From Apostichopus californicus (lineage: Eukaryota > Echinodermata > Holothuroidea > Aspidochirotida > Stichopodidae), in NCBI GenBank assembly GCA_020650975.1, contig JAIPMN010000844.1, forward strand, positions 1 through 54,966: a stretch of 54,966 nt of DNA, given 5' to 3'. The first letter of the stretch is position 1, and each line of letters opens with the position of its first letter. Shown piece by piece: positions 13,176 through 25,706 of this stretch. The translations under genes were made by a program, and so were the position numbers. The notes under the pieces are model-generated. The model was given only the letters and a program-made list of their open reading frames with translations, searched no databases and was not told the origin of the DNA.

Positions 13176-13574
13176 CGGTGGCAGAGCTAGGGGTATTGGT
13201 CAGGGGAGGGGGCGAGAATGGTCTGTAGGGCGCTTTCGACACTATCTCAGCGGACCGCAACCACAGGTTGGCATGGAGCGTACAGAAATTTTTTGAGTAA
13301 AGATACTCCCTTGATCGCCGGAAATGACCCTTTCCGGGTCTTGCTAATTGCAGATAAACGAAGAATAAATAGGTGTCATCGCCATTTTGTCAGAAAATCA
13401 TACCAACAAAATGTGACAAATGTCAATAGGTGTTTGAGAGTGCAATGAAAAAGTCAATAATCGCGAATAAGTAAAAAGTGGTAAAAAGCTGAAAAGGGCA
13501 CCAGCAGTCCATTTGAGTCCGTCGGGGGGGGGGGGGGGGGCGCCCCCTCTGACTGTATGGAGGCTCTGCAACTG
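13176..13574. mobile_element. hAT-like MITE with 8-bp target-site duplication
   Basis: Terminal inverted repeats of about 36 bp: left CGGTGGCAGAGCTAGG with AGGGGGCG inside, right (inverted) CAGTTGCAGAGCCT with AGGGGGCG. The flanks are ATATCTCT and GTATCTCT, 7 of 8 bases identical, as expected of a hAT target duplication. The interior includes a 17-base G run at 13524-13540. No transposase frame; short open frames inside are ignored. Confidence 0.7.
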
Positions 13575-14360
13575 GTATCTCTGAGCACTACCATTCCCTG
13601 ATTCTTGTCATTGCACCAGAATGGAGGCGATAAGAATGTAAAACTTGTGGAATACCTGAGAAACAATCCTTCCCTTTCTTTTGGTCTGAACTTTTACGGC
13701 TGTTGCTGGTTGTGTTCCTGTTGACAACTTTTTTTCTGGAGTATTTGTTGTGGTAGGCCAATTGCTAATTCATCCGTATTAATCCATTTTGCCAGTGACA
13801 AAACCACTCAGCCATTCAAAGATTTTTATCAGTAATTTGTACAAGTTCATTAATCCTGAGATAATCTTTCCAAATATTTCATTTGGGCTAAGGGAAAACA
13901 GGTCAAGTAGCATTACTTCCTGAGAGAAATGAAGACACTTTCAAACAATGTTAGATTCAAAGCAATTTATAAAAGAATTTAAAGTTTGCTATGTTGGGTC
14001 TGATCTGTAAAGTATGTTTGAGTGAAGGTGCAAGTTTCCTGTTCAGAAATAAAGCATTCATGTAGAATGATAGGATAGCTCAGTGGAAATACGCTACATA
14101 GAAAGATTGCTCGTAGCCCTGAAAAGTGCCTTGACACAATGGTCAGAGCTTGTATTTACAAAAGTTGGCACTTGGGCAATCTTGACATACTTTAAAAGTT
14201 GTCTGGAAAAGCAAAAAAAATTGTTTTGATGGGTGATTGGTGTTGAAGGGGTTCAGCAGAGAAGGTGGATTAAGCAAAAAAACCTACAATGACTGGATGT
14301 ATATATCCATGGTTGAGGGAGGGGAAAGGTTTGGAGGCACGGGAGGAGGGACCAATCAGA

Positions 14361-14657
14361 TTTACTTCGTTCCTCGCTAACCTGTCTCCTCACAACATTA
14401 GCACCTCATTCTACCGTGTCTAGTATGCCCTGGTAATCTTTTAACACTGTGCACCCTAAGCGACCGGCTACTCCGGTAGATGCCCTTCTCATTCTACCAT
14501 CCAAAGTGTTTACTCATGCGTTTTCGTAGTGGATTCAAATCTTTCGAAAACTGCCCGGATTACATTGGATTATTACCTAGGAGACATTCTTTAGGATTTC
14601 TAAGCGTTTCAACAGCCTATTACAGCCTGATAAGTATCCTTTTCTTATAGGGAAGGG
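14361..14657. mobile_element. Family A interspersed repeat copy
   Basis: Begins TTACTTCGTTCCTCGCTAAC, then CCTGTCTCCTCACAACATTAG, and shares the segment from TCTACCGTGTCTAGTATGCC to CACTGTGCACCCT with the 11.3-kb insertion. It ends near CCTGATAAGTATCCTTTTCTT, which matches the inner arm of the 0.9-kb foldback. Possibly the most complete copy in the window. Confidence 0.6.
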
Positions 14658-16403
14658 AGTTTGGGGGCTGTTTTTAGCATTACTATCTGCATTCTATCAT
14701 AGATCTGTGTGACCTGTCATGCAAAAATTATCTTCATGATGTTATTTGTCACCCTTTGTAAACTTCTGTGGTCATTAACCCTATTGTGGGTGGCAAACAA
14801 GACTAACTTCTCTCAGAGAGGGCTCTTCTCAAAGCAAATGTTACATCACTACATAACTGATTACTTGGAAATGGAAGTCTAAGGTTAGGATTCAAAGTAA
14901 ACTCTAGAGAGATTTCCATGACAGTGAGGTTTGGATGAGTAACTTCTGGGAATCTTGTCTAAGATAACAAGTTACAAAGTAGTTACTGTAGCTGGTTGAG
15001 TAACTAATTCTGTGATAAAAAGATAAACTTTTCCTAGTCAGATTTATGTTGTTGATTATTTATAAAGAGAAATGTGTGTGTGTGTGTGAACTTTGAAGAG
15101 CATGGTGGATGGATGATTCGGTTGAAAATGCCTCTGTTTTGTTATGTAATCTGGCATATATGCTCTGATTCTGAAAATGCATTATTTTCGCTACACTTCT
15201 GTGTTTTTTTGCCTTGTATACTTTAACATTTTTTGAAGAGTTAAGATTTCATGAGTGAACTATACCCTGTCTTTTCTCAGTTGCATTGTGGGTAAAATAT
15301 CCATGGATTAGACAAAGCATACTTATTGTGCGACTGAAAAATGTTAGATTTCCAGCAAACTCTTATTCTCTGAATGTTGTATGCTATATAGCCGAATGGT
15401 TTACAGTGTACATATTAAAGTGAACTTTGTTTGACAGTTCTCTGGAGGTGACAACAAACCCCAGCATATTTAGTTACCTGAATTTCGTTTTGCTTATGTG
15501 ATTTTCATTTATATGCCCATTGATGATCAATATTACATACAGACGAAGACATAACTGTTATGCTTACTGTGTCCTTTAGTGCATGTAGTTGCCTTGCTGT
15601 GTGCATGTCTGTGCTCAAAACAGGAGTTGGTGATACAATTCTAATACTATGTTTGTACTTTAATGAAATTTTACCTGCTGGTGGGTGACCCCTCATGTGT
15701 AAAGCACAAGTGAAATAAAGAGAGTGCAACAGTACGTGGGCGCACGTGAAGAACAGCATGCACCTCAGATCACTTCAAAGTTTGACTCCAGTGACATATT
15801 TAGTGACTCTACTAATCCACACTTCCTATTGCAGTCATTTGTTGAATTGATTTATAATGAAGCAGTAACTTTTTTAAGAGTACTCCTTTCTGGCTCGTAT
15901 TACTTGTTTATAACAGAGCGATCTTTCGTGGGACATTCTTTGGAAGAAATCCAGCGACATTGCCCGGTGCGCTTTCTGCACGCTGTTTAGTTAACTTGAC
16001 CTAATCACTTACTCAAGACTGATCTAAAATACTTCCACATGGATATCCTACACTTCCATCTGATAAAAATGTGAGATAATTCGGATGTTTTTTCTCGTCC
16101 AAAGAGGAACAGTTTTGTGTACTCGCTGTCAGTTTCATCACCAAGGTGCACTGTGTGTTTTAGACTCATACAGCTTAACAATTTCCTGTTTTTGACAAGT
16201 GCTTCTTCGGTTGGAAAAGGCTGCCATTGAGAACAAAAGACAGACGGAAGTTGTAGCTTTTAAATTGTATCGGCCGGTATTGGGATCTGTACTGGTCAGC
16301 TGTGCAGTGTTATAATATATGGTATGGAATTTTATGTACTCTCTGAGCTTCATTAGAAACAGTTTCCCTTTTGTTTCAAACTTAACTGAAAATATATTAC
16401 AAA

Positions 16404-17045
16404 ATGAATAGAATCAGAGAAGAGGCACGAAAGAATAAGAAAAGAGGGCATGCTCAGATTCTGCCCGTCTTTCTCCTTACATGGTGCTTACAGAATTAAC
16501 TAATATTTAACTCAAGGACAGACTGACTGTATTGAAGATTTATTTGAACTTCCTACTTGGTGACTTTGTGGTTCAGAAATTTCAGAAATTTGTGGTTCAT
16601 AAATTTGACATTGTACATTAGAATTAAAAATATTATGGAATGAATAGATTCAGAGAAGTGTCATGAAAGAATATGAAAAGAGGCATGCCTGTCTTTACCC
16701 TTACATAAGTGCTTACAGAATTTACTAATATTAACCTCAATGACAGACTGACTGTATTCAAGATTTAAACTTCCTATTTGGTGACTTTTGTGGTTCAAAA
16801 ATTTGACAGAAATTTCTGAAATTTGTGGTTCAGAAATTTGACATTGTACATTAGAATTGAAAATATCATGGAATGAATAAATTCAGAGAAGGGGCACGAA
16901 AGAATAAAAAGAGGGGGCATACTCAGATTCTGCCCGTCTTTTTCCTAACATAAGTGCGTACAGAATTAACTATTAATAATAAACTCAATGACAGACTGAC
17001 TGTATTGAAGAATTCAACTTCCTACTTGGTGACTTTGCGGTTCAG
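16404..17045. repeat. Three tandem copies of a ~235-bp unit
   Basis: Copies start near 16404, 16638 and 16872 with ATGAATA-ATTCAGAGAAG. Each contains CTGCCCGTCTTT-like, ACAGACTGACTGTATT and CTTGGTGACTTT words and ends with TTCAGAAATTTG runs. Substitutions and small indels separate them, so the array is not brand new. Confidence 0.85.
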
Positions 17046-17456
17046 AAATTTGAATACATAACATGTGGCAATGCTTGAGTCTGTCATTTTATGAGTTATA
17101 TATATCATCAAACATGTGTTTTGGTGCTAAATTTTGTTAGCTTACATAAGTAGCACTTCCTGCTTGAAACAAATTTGTCATGTCTCACTATAGACAATGG
17201 GAGGAGAGCAGGTATTGTTTGTAACATTTGGTCACACTTCTAATTGGCATAGCTCTAGGCAGATAACCTTTCAAAGAACCATATTTGGGTCTGATTGTAT
17301 TCACAGCCAATAAACACAAAAACAAACATCATGTACACAACAGGGCTATTTGACATCAGAATGTGCAGCTACTGTAAATTTGCTGCTTTGACAAGCTCCC
17401 TTTTTGCAGCAGAAACAGAGTGTTTGTCACTTACACAGCAGAGCTGTAAATACAGA

Positions 17457-17794
17457 TTAAAGGCATTGAAGACTCGCCCCAAACCGCGTGCCTGCCGCCC
17501 TCTGAAAAAAGTTAACTTTCACTTGCTTGGAAATGAAGTTTTCTTCTTGTCACCACAATATGCAGACAGTAATGAAACGTGATACCTTGTTATCTTTTAT
17601 GAGATCAGCTGCTATGTACACTGTGCTGTATGTACTGACTGTACACTAGTGTTTAATTACCGACGGTAGCAAGCTGTGTGTGTATTTTCTGGGATCGATG
17701 GTGGTGTCTAACACTTTTGTTACACCTCATTCGAAACTAGCTCAGATGACTGGCATCAGACATTTCTTTGTGCGCGAGTCTTCACTCCCTTTAA
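17457..17794 (+). mobile_element. TTAA-flanked MITE, family B copy 1
   Basis: Starts TTAAAGGCATTGAAGACTCGC and ends with the inverted form (GCGAGTCTTCACTCCCTTTAA); the two TTAA are 338 bp apart end to end. It shares internal words (TAATTACCGACGGTAGCAAG, GTTACACCTCATTCGAAACT) with an inverted copy at 30231-30594. No transposase frame. TTAA at both ends suggests piggyBac-like mobilisation; a TA duplication is an alternative reading. Confidence 0.82.
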
Positions 17795-19027
17795 GCCTAC
17801 AGGTCAAAATGTCTATTCTGGGCATATAGCAAACATTTAGGTTTGCTGGCTTATCTGTACATATCTCTGAATTTCAGAAATTCAAACTAGACTGCACTCA
17901 TTGCTTTTCCTTCAAACTTTTTTTGATGACTTCAAATGTTTAGGAAATTTGTGGAAAAATACACAATTACCTTCAGCCCTCTATCATGTTGAACTGACAG
18001 GAAGTCTTATGTGGAAATGCTGGTGAACTTTCAATGTTGAAAGTTCAGTAGAACTTCAGTTCTAAATTATCAAGGGAAAAGATAACAGGTTTATTGTCAC
18101 ACCAATTTACTGTTTCCTCAAATTGTTTTGATATTCTTTTACAGTTTCTACTTTAAGCTCAACAAAACTGAAAAGGCAATATAATTGGCACTGAGAGGGA
18201 GTATGTGGTTATTGTATTGGTTGTTGTTCTTGCTGCAAAAAGGAGTGTGATTAGTTAAAGTTCCAATTACCTGTTTGCTGATGAATTTCGGAAAACAACT
18301 CCCGAAGTAGATTCAATGTTTCTTATTCTAAATATGCACTCTGACTAAGTAGGTTTAATAGAGGAAAGCTGTTGCAGTCGAACAGAAAGAAATTTATTCT
18401 CTGTTGCCCTTATGGGGCAAATGATTTACCGTAAAATAACTGCGACCTCCTATGTCAACATCTTGTACATTCATCGATCAGCTGTTCATAAATAGTCTAC
18501 AAATGCGGTCTGATCTAGATTTTAGCACAGTCCTATTCATATCGTCCACTTTTACAATTCCACGCAGGAAACATCTGAGTTCACTTGTTTATTCCTTGCA
18601 ATGTAAAGAAGTAAAGAGATATCTTTCAGAAGCATAAGTTTTTTTCCTCAATCCAGCTAGTTAACTCATTCTCTGTAGATTAAGATTTTTACTATTTCAG
18701 AATTTCGTAAGTGGAAGGAGAGACCCCATTCATCAATCTTGACAATCATGATGTTATCTTTGCTATTTAGGTACAGAATTCTAAAATTGTCACTGATATG
18801 CTGCAGTGATAGCAACCACAAAGACCTCATTGTTAGATCTGTGTGTGTGGTTGGTAGGTAGCGCTCCCTCCTGCTGGTCCATTCAGGCGCTCCCTGATAC
18901 CCCTTTGTCCCTAGATCAACAATGGAATCCCAGTATCTATTATCAGGAGTTGTGTGGGCATATTCCAATTGTCATGCAACTTGTTAGTTTCTGATACTGT
19001 CTAGTGTCTACCCCACCTGTACTTTAT

Positions 19028-19846
19028 ATCCCAATCAGCTTGACTGTGAGAATATGAGGGATTATCAATCAGCTTCACTGTAAAAATATGAGGGATTATC
19101 CATCAGCTTCACTGTAAGAATATGTGGGATTATCCATCAGCTTGACTGTAAGACTATGATGGATTATCCATCAGCTTCACTGTAAGAATATGAGGGATTA
19201 TCCATCAGCTTCACTGTAAGAATATAAGGGATTATCCATCAGTTAATTCACAGTAAGACTATAAGGGATCATCAATCAGCTTCACTGTAAGAATATGAGG
19301 ATTATCAATCAGCTTCACTGTAAGACTATGAGGGATTATCAATCAACTTCACGGTTAGAATATGCGGGATTATCCATCATCTTCACTGTAAGAATATGAG
19401 GGATTATCAATCAGCTTCACTGTAAGACTATGAGGGATTATCAATCATCTTCACTGTAAGAATATGAGGGATTATCAATCAGCTTCACTGTAAGACTATG
19501 AGGGATTATCAATCAGATTCACTGTAAGAATATGAGGGATTATCAATCTGCTTCACTGTAAGATTATCAGGGATTATCAATCAGCTTCACTGTACAAAGA
19601 ATATGAGGGATTATCAGTCAGCTTCACTAAGAATATGAGGGATTATCCATCAGCTTCACTTTAAGAATATGAAGGATTATCAATCAGCTTCACTGTAAGA
19701 ATATGAGGGATTATCCATCAGCTTCACTGTAAGAATATGAGGGATTATCCATCAGCTTCACTGTAAGAATATGAGGGATTATCCATCAGCTTCACTGTAA
19801 GAATATGAGGGATTATCAATCAGCTTCACTGTAAGAATATGAGGGA
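19028..19846. repeat. 34-bp minisatellite, about 24 copies
   Basis: Unit GAGGGATTATCAATCAGCTT followed by CACTGTAAGAATAT, repeated head to tail over about 820 bp with mainly CAATCAG/CCATCAG and AAGAATAT/AAGACTAT variants. No open frame is conserved through it. Confidence 0.93.
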
Positions 19847-20907
19847 AACCTAGGTTAGACAACAACAAACTTAGTTTAGACACCGAAATAAGATTTCCCT
19901 TTTCACTTTCCATATGGGGCAGGAGAGCAAACCTTAACTGCTTAAAATAAATCGTTGATGTTGCAATGTTTCTTGTCAACCATCATAGGCATCCTTTGAC
20001 ATATTTGTGTATGTTTCCTCCAGTTGGGTACTTAACTTAAAGTAGCAGGTGACCTGTCACCTCAGGGTGCACCCCCTATAGTCGACTCTGTATTCATCTA
20101 AATACGGCGCTGCCTAAATGTGAAATGAAACTCGTCAAGTGGGTGCGAGAGAACTGCTGCTGGTGAGAGGCAGCAGGTAAAATTATGGAGAGATTATTGA
20201 AAAACACTGAAAAGATGCTGGTGAAGATATTAACCCATTATTCATGCATTATAAACACAGCATGTTGTACCAATATTTGGTATCTATGGCTGATCTGTTT
20301 GTTGATTCAGGGCTTTAAAAATGTATTTCTTTATTAGAAGTAGTCAACTTAGAAGAGTACAAGTACAATTTAATTGAATATTTTCAAGGTGCTTTTAAAT
20401 GCAATATGATAAGCTGTGTGGTTGAGTAGAGCTGTTAAATAATTAATTAATTCAAACAATCACTGCTTCTTTAACCTTCACTTGTTAAAATAGTAAAAAT
20501 ACCTAATAGAACTGAAATGATTCTTAGCTCTACAGGTTTGGCAACTGCACTGTTTTTTTTACCCTGAAGAGAAGGGAATATGTTGGTTAATAAATCTATA
20601 GTACTATTCAGCATCCTCTACAAAGGTCAATATATTATTATGATTGTTTCAGCCTACTATTGTAAACTATTAAGGTGAGGTAAAACATGATACAAATGAT
20701 GATTCATGACTGCACTGTGTGGCAGTAATGAGTTGTCTCCAGGTATCGGATGTTACTACATTGATGGTTTCAAATTCCTCGTAATATGGGCAAGTAACCA
20801 TTGGATGGGACCTGTGCTCTGTTCATCATGTAAGATGGAATTGATATGATATGAATAAACATTTTGCTGAATGACACACAATATACCAATGCAGTGTCTC
20901 TTCTATT

Positions 20908-21185
20908 AGAAGAGACACTTGTGTGTAAAAAAGTAAGTTGGCCTGACGTTTCGATCCTAGCAGGATCTTCTTCAAAGGCTAAATGACAAGTAACAGTAAC
21001 AGAAGGGACAAAAACACGCACAGAATACAGACTTCTGTACTGTTACTTGTCATTTAGCCTTTGAAGAAGATCCTGCTAGGATCGAAACGTCAAGCCAACT
21101 TACTTTTACACATTCTCCTGCACAGGCTTTTCAGTGGATAAGCAGTTTGCTAACAGTTTTATTTTATTTTGAGAAGAGACACTTG
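20908..21185. mobile_element. 250-bp retroelement-like insertion with 14-bp target duplication and internal palindrome
   Basis: AGAAGAGACACTTG is present identically at 20908-20921 and 21172-21185. Between them lie two ~75-bp inverted arms (20923-20998 and 21038-21111) carrying GACGTTTCGATCCTAGCAGG and its complement, then an AT-rich tail TTTTATTTTATTTT. The GATCCTGC-AGGATCGAAACGT motif resembles sequences I associate with Penelope-like or related retroelement ends, but I cannot confirm this. Confidence 0.7.
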
Positions 21186-21964
21186 TTAAACAATATTCAT
21201 AGTATCTATCAGTCCCATTGCAAAGGAAAGAGTTGAATGGAATTCTTATCTAGAGATTATAGACTTAATTAACAGTTTAACAGCTATTATCACACCTCTT
21301 GAGATAAAATTTAACAAAATACTCGCTGCTCCGCTACCCATATCCTGTTTTTTTCCGTGAACAATCAGCGTCTTTGTGAAATATCGAACATGGCCGTTTT
21401 TGAGTAGGTGATGGTATGCAGCACTTGAGGGGATGATAAATTTATTTCAGAGATCAATTTATACCTTTAAATATCCCAGAAAGGAAGATCATAATCAGTG
21501 TCAACAACTGTGAAGATTGATTTCCTGTATTTTAAGACATTCTTTCTTACCGGCAGCACAGTTAGCGGGGCAAACAGTCCCATATTTATATCAATATTTA
21601 GGTTGTTATTCCGAGCACAATGTTAAGTATTGCAAAAGAACATAAATTACTAGATCATGAAGTATTGTTGAGTGTTGTTTCCAAACATGATAGGAAACAC
21701 ATGTGTATGTAGGACACAATCTGGAATGTAAGCTATCTTTAGATTGGATTTACTGTAGTCATGGAGCTTGTATTTGAATATATAAAGGTATTTAAGTATC
21801 TGTGTATAGTTCTTAGCATCAAGTTGGAAACTGGAAAAACTGTACTTTAAGTGGAATTAGCCTAGCACGTATTTAACAGTTGTTATCAGGACCCTGTGTA
21901 CAATCGGCATATCACATTTGTACGACCTCCACTATTCTATTGTTTCATATATATACTTTGTTTC

Positions 21965-22100
21965 CATGCTTACCTGTCTCCTCACAACTTAAGCACTCTC
22001 AATCTACCATGCCTAGAGTGAACTGGTCACCTTTTAGCCCTGTATTACCTCACTATGACCAGTCAATGATCCTCCTTCTCATTCTACCATACAAAATGTC
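21965..22100. mobile_element. Degenerate family A repeat fragment
   Basis: GCTTACCTGTCTCCTCACAAC and CTTCTCATTCTACCAT match words in the 11.3- and 14.4-kb copies, with an intervening diverged region. A 90-codon frame starting upstream runs through it and is taken as chance. Confidence 0.5.
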
Positions 22101-24026
22101 AATCAGTGTTACTAAATTCCTGGCACTTTGTTATCTTTTCGGATCGTCATAAAATCTACAATTCACATTTGCCTAATTCCTTCTAGCGTAGTGTTAACAA
22201 TTGTCAGATCCCTACAGAATCCTATTAATATTGTGTTACATTCTTCAGGTCACATTTGTGATATTATTCTAGCCAGGTACTGGTTAATACCTATCAGGCC
22301 ATATAATGGTCAGATCAGAGAAAAGGTTAAAATATTCACTCATCAGATATCCTATATAAATATATTATATATTAATGAGTAGTAAAAGACCAAAATTGGT
22401 TTCTTTCTATCTATCATAAATTGTGGTAGTCATTTTAGAGCAGCTTAATTGGTATTATGCCTTGTAAATTGTAGACTCTAGTTAAGCCCTAGCTACCAAG
22501 AAGTATTATGAAGAAACTTGATATTAGTTAACAATTTAACAGCACTATTTATTGTCCAGTCATTCTCTCATTTTCTTCCATAAATTCAAGACTGCGCCTT
22601 GAAAAGTCACTTCATTGTGCCATGCTAAAATGTGCCATGCTAAAAGTAATTAAGGGTTAAAGACTATCAGAAATATGCCCCATTGAACAATTCAAGATTG
22701 ATGTACTGTAGTTAAAGCTTTATCCCAGAAATCATCGGCCATGTTGATTGTGTATACGGGTCAAGGATCCTCTTTATGTAATATACGTAATCTCTCCATG
22801 GTAGTTGATCTGATCTTTTGGTTGCTGTCATGGGTAGTAAAGTCTGACAAGTATGTTTTCAGCAAACAGTTGATAGACCATCTCAATGGTCCAGAAGAGG
22901 CCGAGATGACAAAGACTTTAAGCCTCACTGTTAGTATTTGCATTGTCTTCATTTTAATAGAAATCTAATCCACTAGATAAACAAAAGGGTTTGGGTGATT
23001 GAAAGCTTCATCTGTGAGTGGCAACAATCTCTCCCTTTTCAGATGCTCTCCTAAATGACTAGTTTTTAAACAGGATCATTCTTTCTCCCTTAGTACTTTC
23101 TCTGCAGGGAGGAGGGGTAAAGTTCGGGGATGTTTCTAAAAAGTAGTTAAAATAGAAACGATATTCAGCACACCAAGTGAAGTTAACTTTTATCACCCAA
23201 TATTTTAGGCTTCCCAACTTTAGGGGAAAAACTATGGAGTCATTTTTACTGACCTTCCATCATTTTATACATTAGTTTTGATTTTAGTTAAGACTTTGCA
23301 AAGAATAGGCTGTACTCAGAACTAGTTTAAAGCATGGTTGGGATATCAAATTTGTTGATGACTATTAAAATATCGATAATAAGCAACATTGTAAATAGTG
23401 AAAAAATAGCAACTTGATTTTGTGTTATATCAGAGCCTATGCTAAATCAGTGGACGTGAATATTCATCGGCCACGACCTAGCGATCATCCCTGCCCCTCC
23501 CTCGAAATCCTTTGCAACCCAAACATTGGGTTATTGTGACCCATTGGTCCCGGATTGCCTGAGTAAATAAAAGACAAATCTCTTCTTAAATCGACATTTC
23601 ATCTCTGTCTTAGCAACAAATACATGCTTTCTCTGTAAATTGAAAGTATTTGAAATGGATATTATGTTGCTGTAGTTGTCTTTTTAAAAAAAAATTATTT
23701 ATTTTTTTTTTAAATTGTTTTATGCCATTTTATTCCTAGTGCAAGAGCCTTTCTTACTTTCCGTGATCTATCTAACCCCTGCTCTCTTGTCATTGGATTT
23801 TTTATTTGATTTAAGTTAGGACTTAAAAGAGGAAATTAAGTCAATGCAAGTCATTTACTGTACATCATACTGGATGTAGTTAATATAGCAGCTCCCTGGT
23901 TTGTAATTGATCAGCTTCTGGTGTTTTTCAAAGAGCACTATATATGCCAGTGTACCAACTATAAACATTAGCATTAATATTAATATGAACACATATTTAT
24001 AATTTCATTTTCTGTTTGTCTTTCAG

Positions 24027-24131
24027 CAACTTGCAGTGTTGGAGTCTGTTTTAATGGGGGATCTTGTAATGGGGGCTACTCACAAATGTGCAGATGTCCA
24101 CCTGGCTTCCAGGGACCTAGATGTCAATATG
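24027..24131 (+). CDS. MEGF6: MEGF6 exon 1 in window: EGF module 1
   Basis: Thirty-five codons read as a classic six-cysteine EGF: CSVGVC, then FNGGSC, then a CRC pair, ending [11 protein letters not shown]. The acceptor is a pyrimidine-rich TTTCAG and the donor is G|GTAATT. It lacks the Asp-x-Asp-Glu calcium motif, as expected for the module that directly follows the EMI domain in MEGF6/EGFL7-type proteins. That predicts an upstream phase-1 exon finishing EMI, which I did not find in the 24 kb upstream. The following intron is 7,233 bp, the longest complete one. It contains the N gap near 25.6 kb, a 35-bp triplication near 28.75 kb and a MITE at 30231-30594. I saw no further cysteine-rich exon in it. 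Confidence 0.88.
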
Positions 24132-25488
24132 GTAATTCATCTTTTAATATCCATGGTTAATTACAAGGTGGTTTATAGTATTGTTAAGAGGTGTGACAGA
24201 CACCTTGGCATTGTAGTATATGTGGTGGCAGCTTTACAGAGTATTTAGCTAGGATATTTTCTAGATTGGAGGCCAATCTGTTGAGAAGTATTGAATGTGA
24301 TCTCTTGCATCAGGAAACATCTATTATAAGTAGAATGTCTGATGGGAGAGGGCATATGGTCATGGCTTTCTGTCTGTGTGTCATAGACTTAGTGTGTAGT
24401 TGAAAGACATTCAATTAAAATGTTTGAAGTAGGTGTGAGGTCATTTGAGGTTGATGACTGCAATTAGCTGCAGGGGTGCACTGACACACTTTACATGGTT
24501 AGGGGTCAAAAGTCATTGTAGGTAACTTGAATAATTACAAAATAGATATAGCTGATGATCAGCAAAATTTGGAGGTGGCTACACTTCTTTTTCTTGAAAG
24601 TTGGTTGATTGACTATAAAGAGATGCAGGCAAAGTTAAGTCGAGAATTAAAGGTCACATGTTTATGGTTCTTTCAAAGCATACCTATCATGGTAGATTTT
24701 CAGAGAGTTCACATGGTTTAGAAAGAAGTATGTAAGGTCATCTGAGGTCAAACCAAAACTCAGAATTCAAAGGATTAAATTTTTTCTTCTTCTCAGATCA
24801 CATCCCAATATGTTGATTTGGTGAATGAGAGTTTAGTACTTGAATCATTGTTAACAGTCACAGTCCATTGGATGATTTAAGAACACATATAAAATCAGAT
24901 AGACTAATAAGTTGATCGACTGACTAGGAGACATGGTTGCTTCAATTCTATGATGTTATTGCAGTACTAGATGAAATAACTTTAGGGATGGCCACCTACT
25001 TTCTTCCTGACCTTAAGATAACTTTGCCTTCAGGAAAGTAAAAACTGTAAGGAAAGTAAAAGGTATGACAGAGACTGGGACATGTGTTATATATCGGTAT
25101 CATGTCATAGATAGATCTGTGGTCTGACTTTCAGCTCCCAGAGGAGAGCGAGAGATAACTATCTGCACACAACAGTATATTTTCTTACCTGTTTGAATAA
25201 ACTATTAAAAACATTATTCAAAGTTGACGACGGAAATGTGAGTACCTGATGAACAATCCCTGACTGCAGAAGTTGTGGTTAGCAGGTCCATTGCCCTTTG
25301 GATCTTGTCTTTAGATACAGATTAGTTATTAAATACTTTTGGGATTATAATTGAGAGTTTTATGGCATGTTCAGCCCCGGTTGTTTTTACTTTTTACTCA
25401 CAAGTGACTTTCTACCCTGGACACATTGTCTTCAAGTGTTAAATAAATCCTTCAGGCAACTGTATGTGATACTTCTTTCTGTGAGTTC

Positions 25489-25706
25489 TTATCATCATAT
25501 ATTTAGTAACATGCTTTAGTTTAAGGTGATCCAGCCGCAGTTGTCTAGCAGCACCTGATCTACATCCTACATGGGGGGGGGGGGGGGTTCTTTNNNNNNN
25601 NNNTTATCATCATATATTTAGTAACATGCTTTAGTTTAAGGTGATCCAGCCGCAGTTGTCTAGCAGCACCTGATCTACATCCTACATGGGGGGGGGGGGG
25701 TTCTTT
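25489..25706. other. Assembly gap (10 N) with duplicated flanks
   Basis: Ten N at 25594-25603. The 105 bp before the gap (25489-25593) and the 103 bp after it (25604-25706) are the same sequence, from TTATCATCATATATTTAG to a G run plus TTCTTT, differing only in the length of the G run (15 versus 13). This is what two contig ends that overlap but were not merged would give. Confidence 0.9.

Larger units (their letters stand above)
1..24026. other. 24-kb non-coding stretch upstream of the first recognised exon
   Basis: I found no cysteine-rich exon, EMI signature (CC-x-G-W) or convincing protein here on either strand. Open frames are under 110 codons, lack recognisable motifs and often coincide with repeats. 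It is either the 5' part of a long MEGF6 intron or flanking DNA. Recognisable contents are the transposon-like elements and repeats listed separately (871-1185, 3810-4164, 6301-6463, 7482-7720, 8335-8500, 11258-11519, 13176-13574, 14361-14657, 16404-17045, 17457-17794, 19028-19846, 20908-21185, 21965-22100). The stretches between them look like plain AT-rich intergenic or intronic sequence. Confidence 0.6.

Noticed and set aside
17295..17582. 95-codon open frame with several cysteines upstream of the gene, considered as an EMI exon
   Set aside because: Its second half is family B MITE sequence, the cysteine pattern does not fit EMI, and no proper splice sites frame it.
19028..19846. CRISPR-like regular spacing of repeats
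   Set aside because: Units are contiguous without unique spacers, and the window is clearly eukaryotic; it is a minisatellite.
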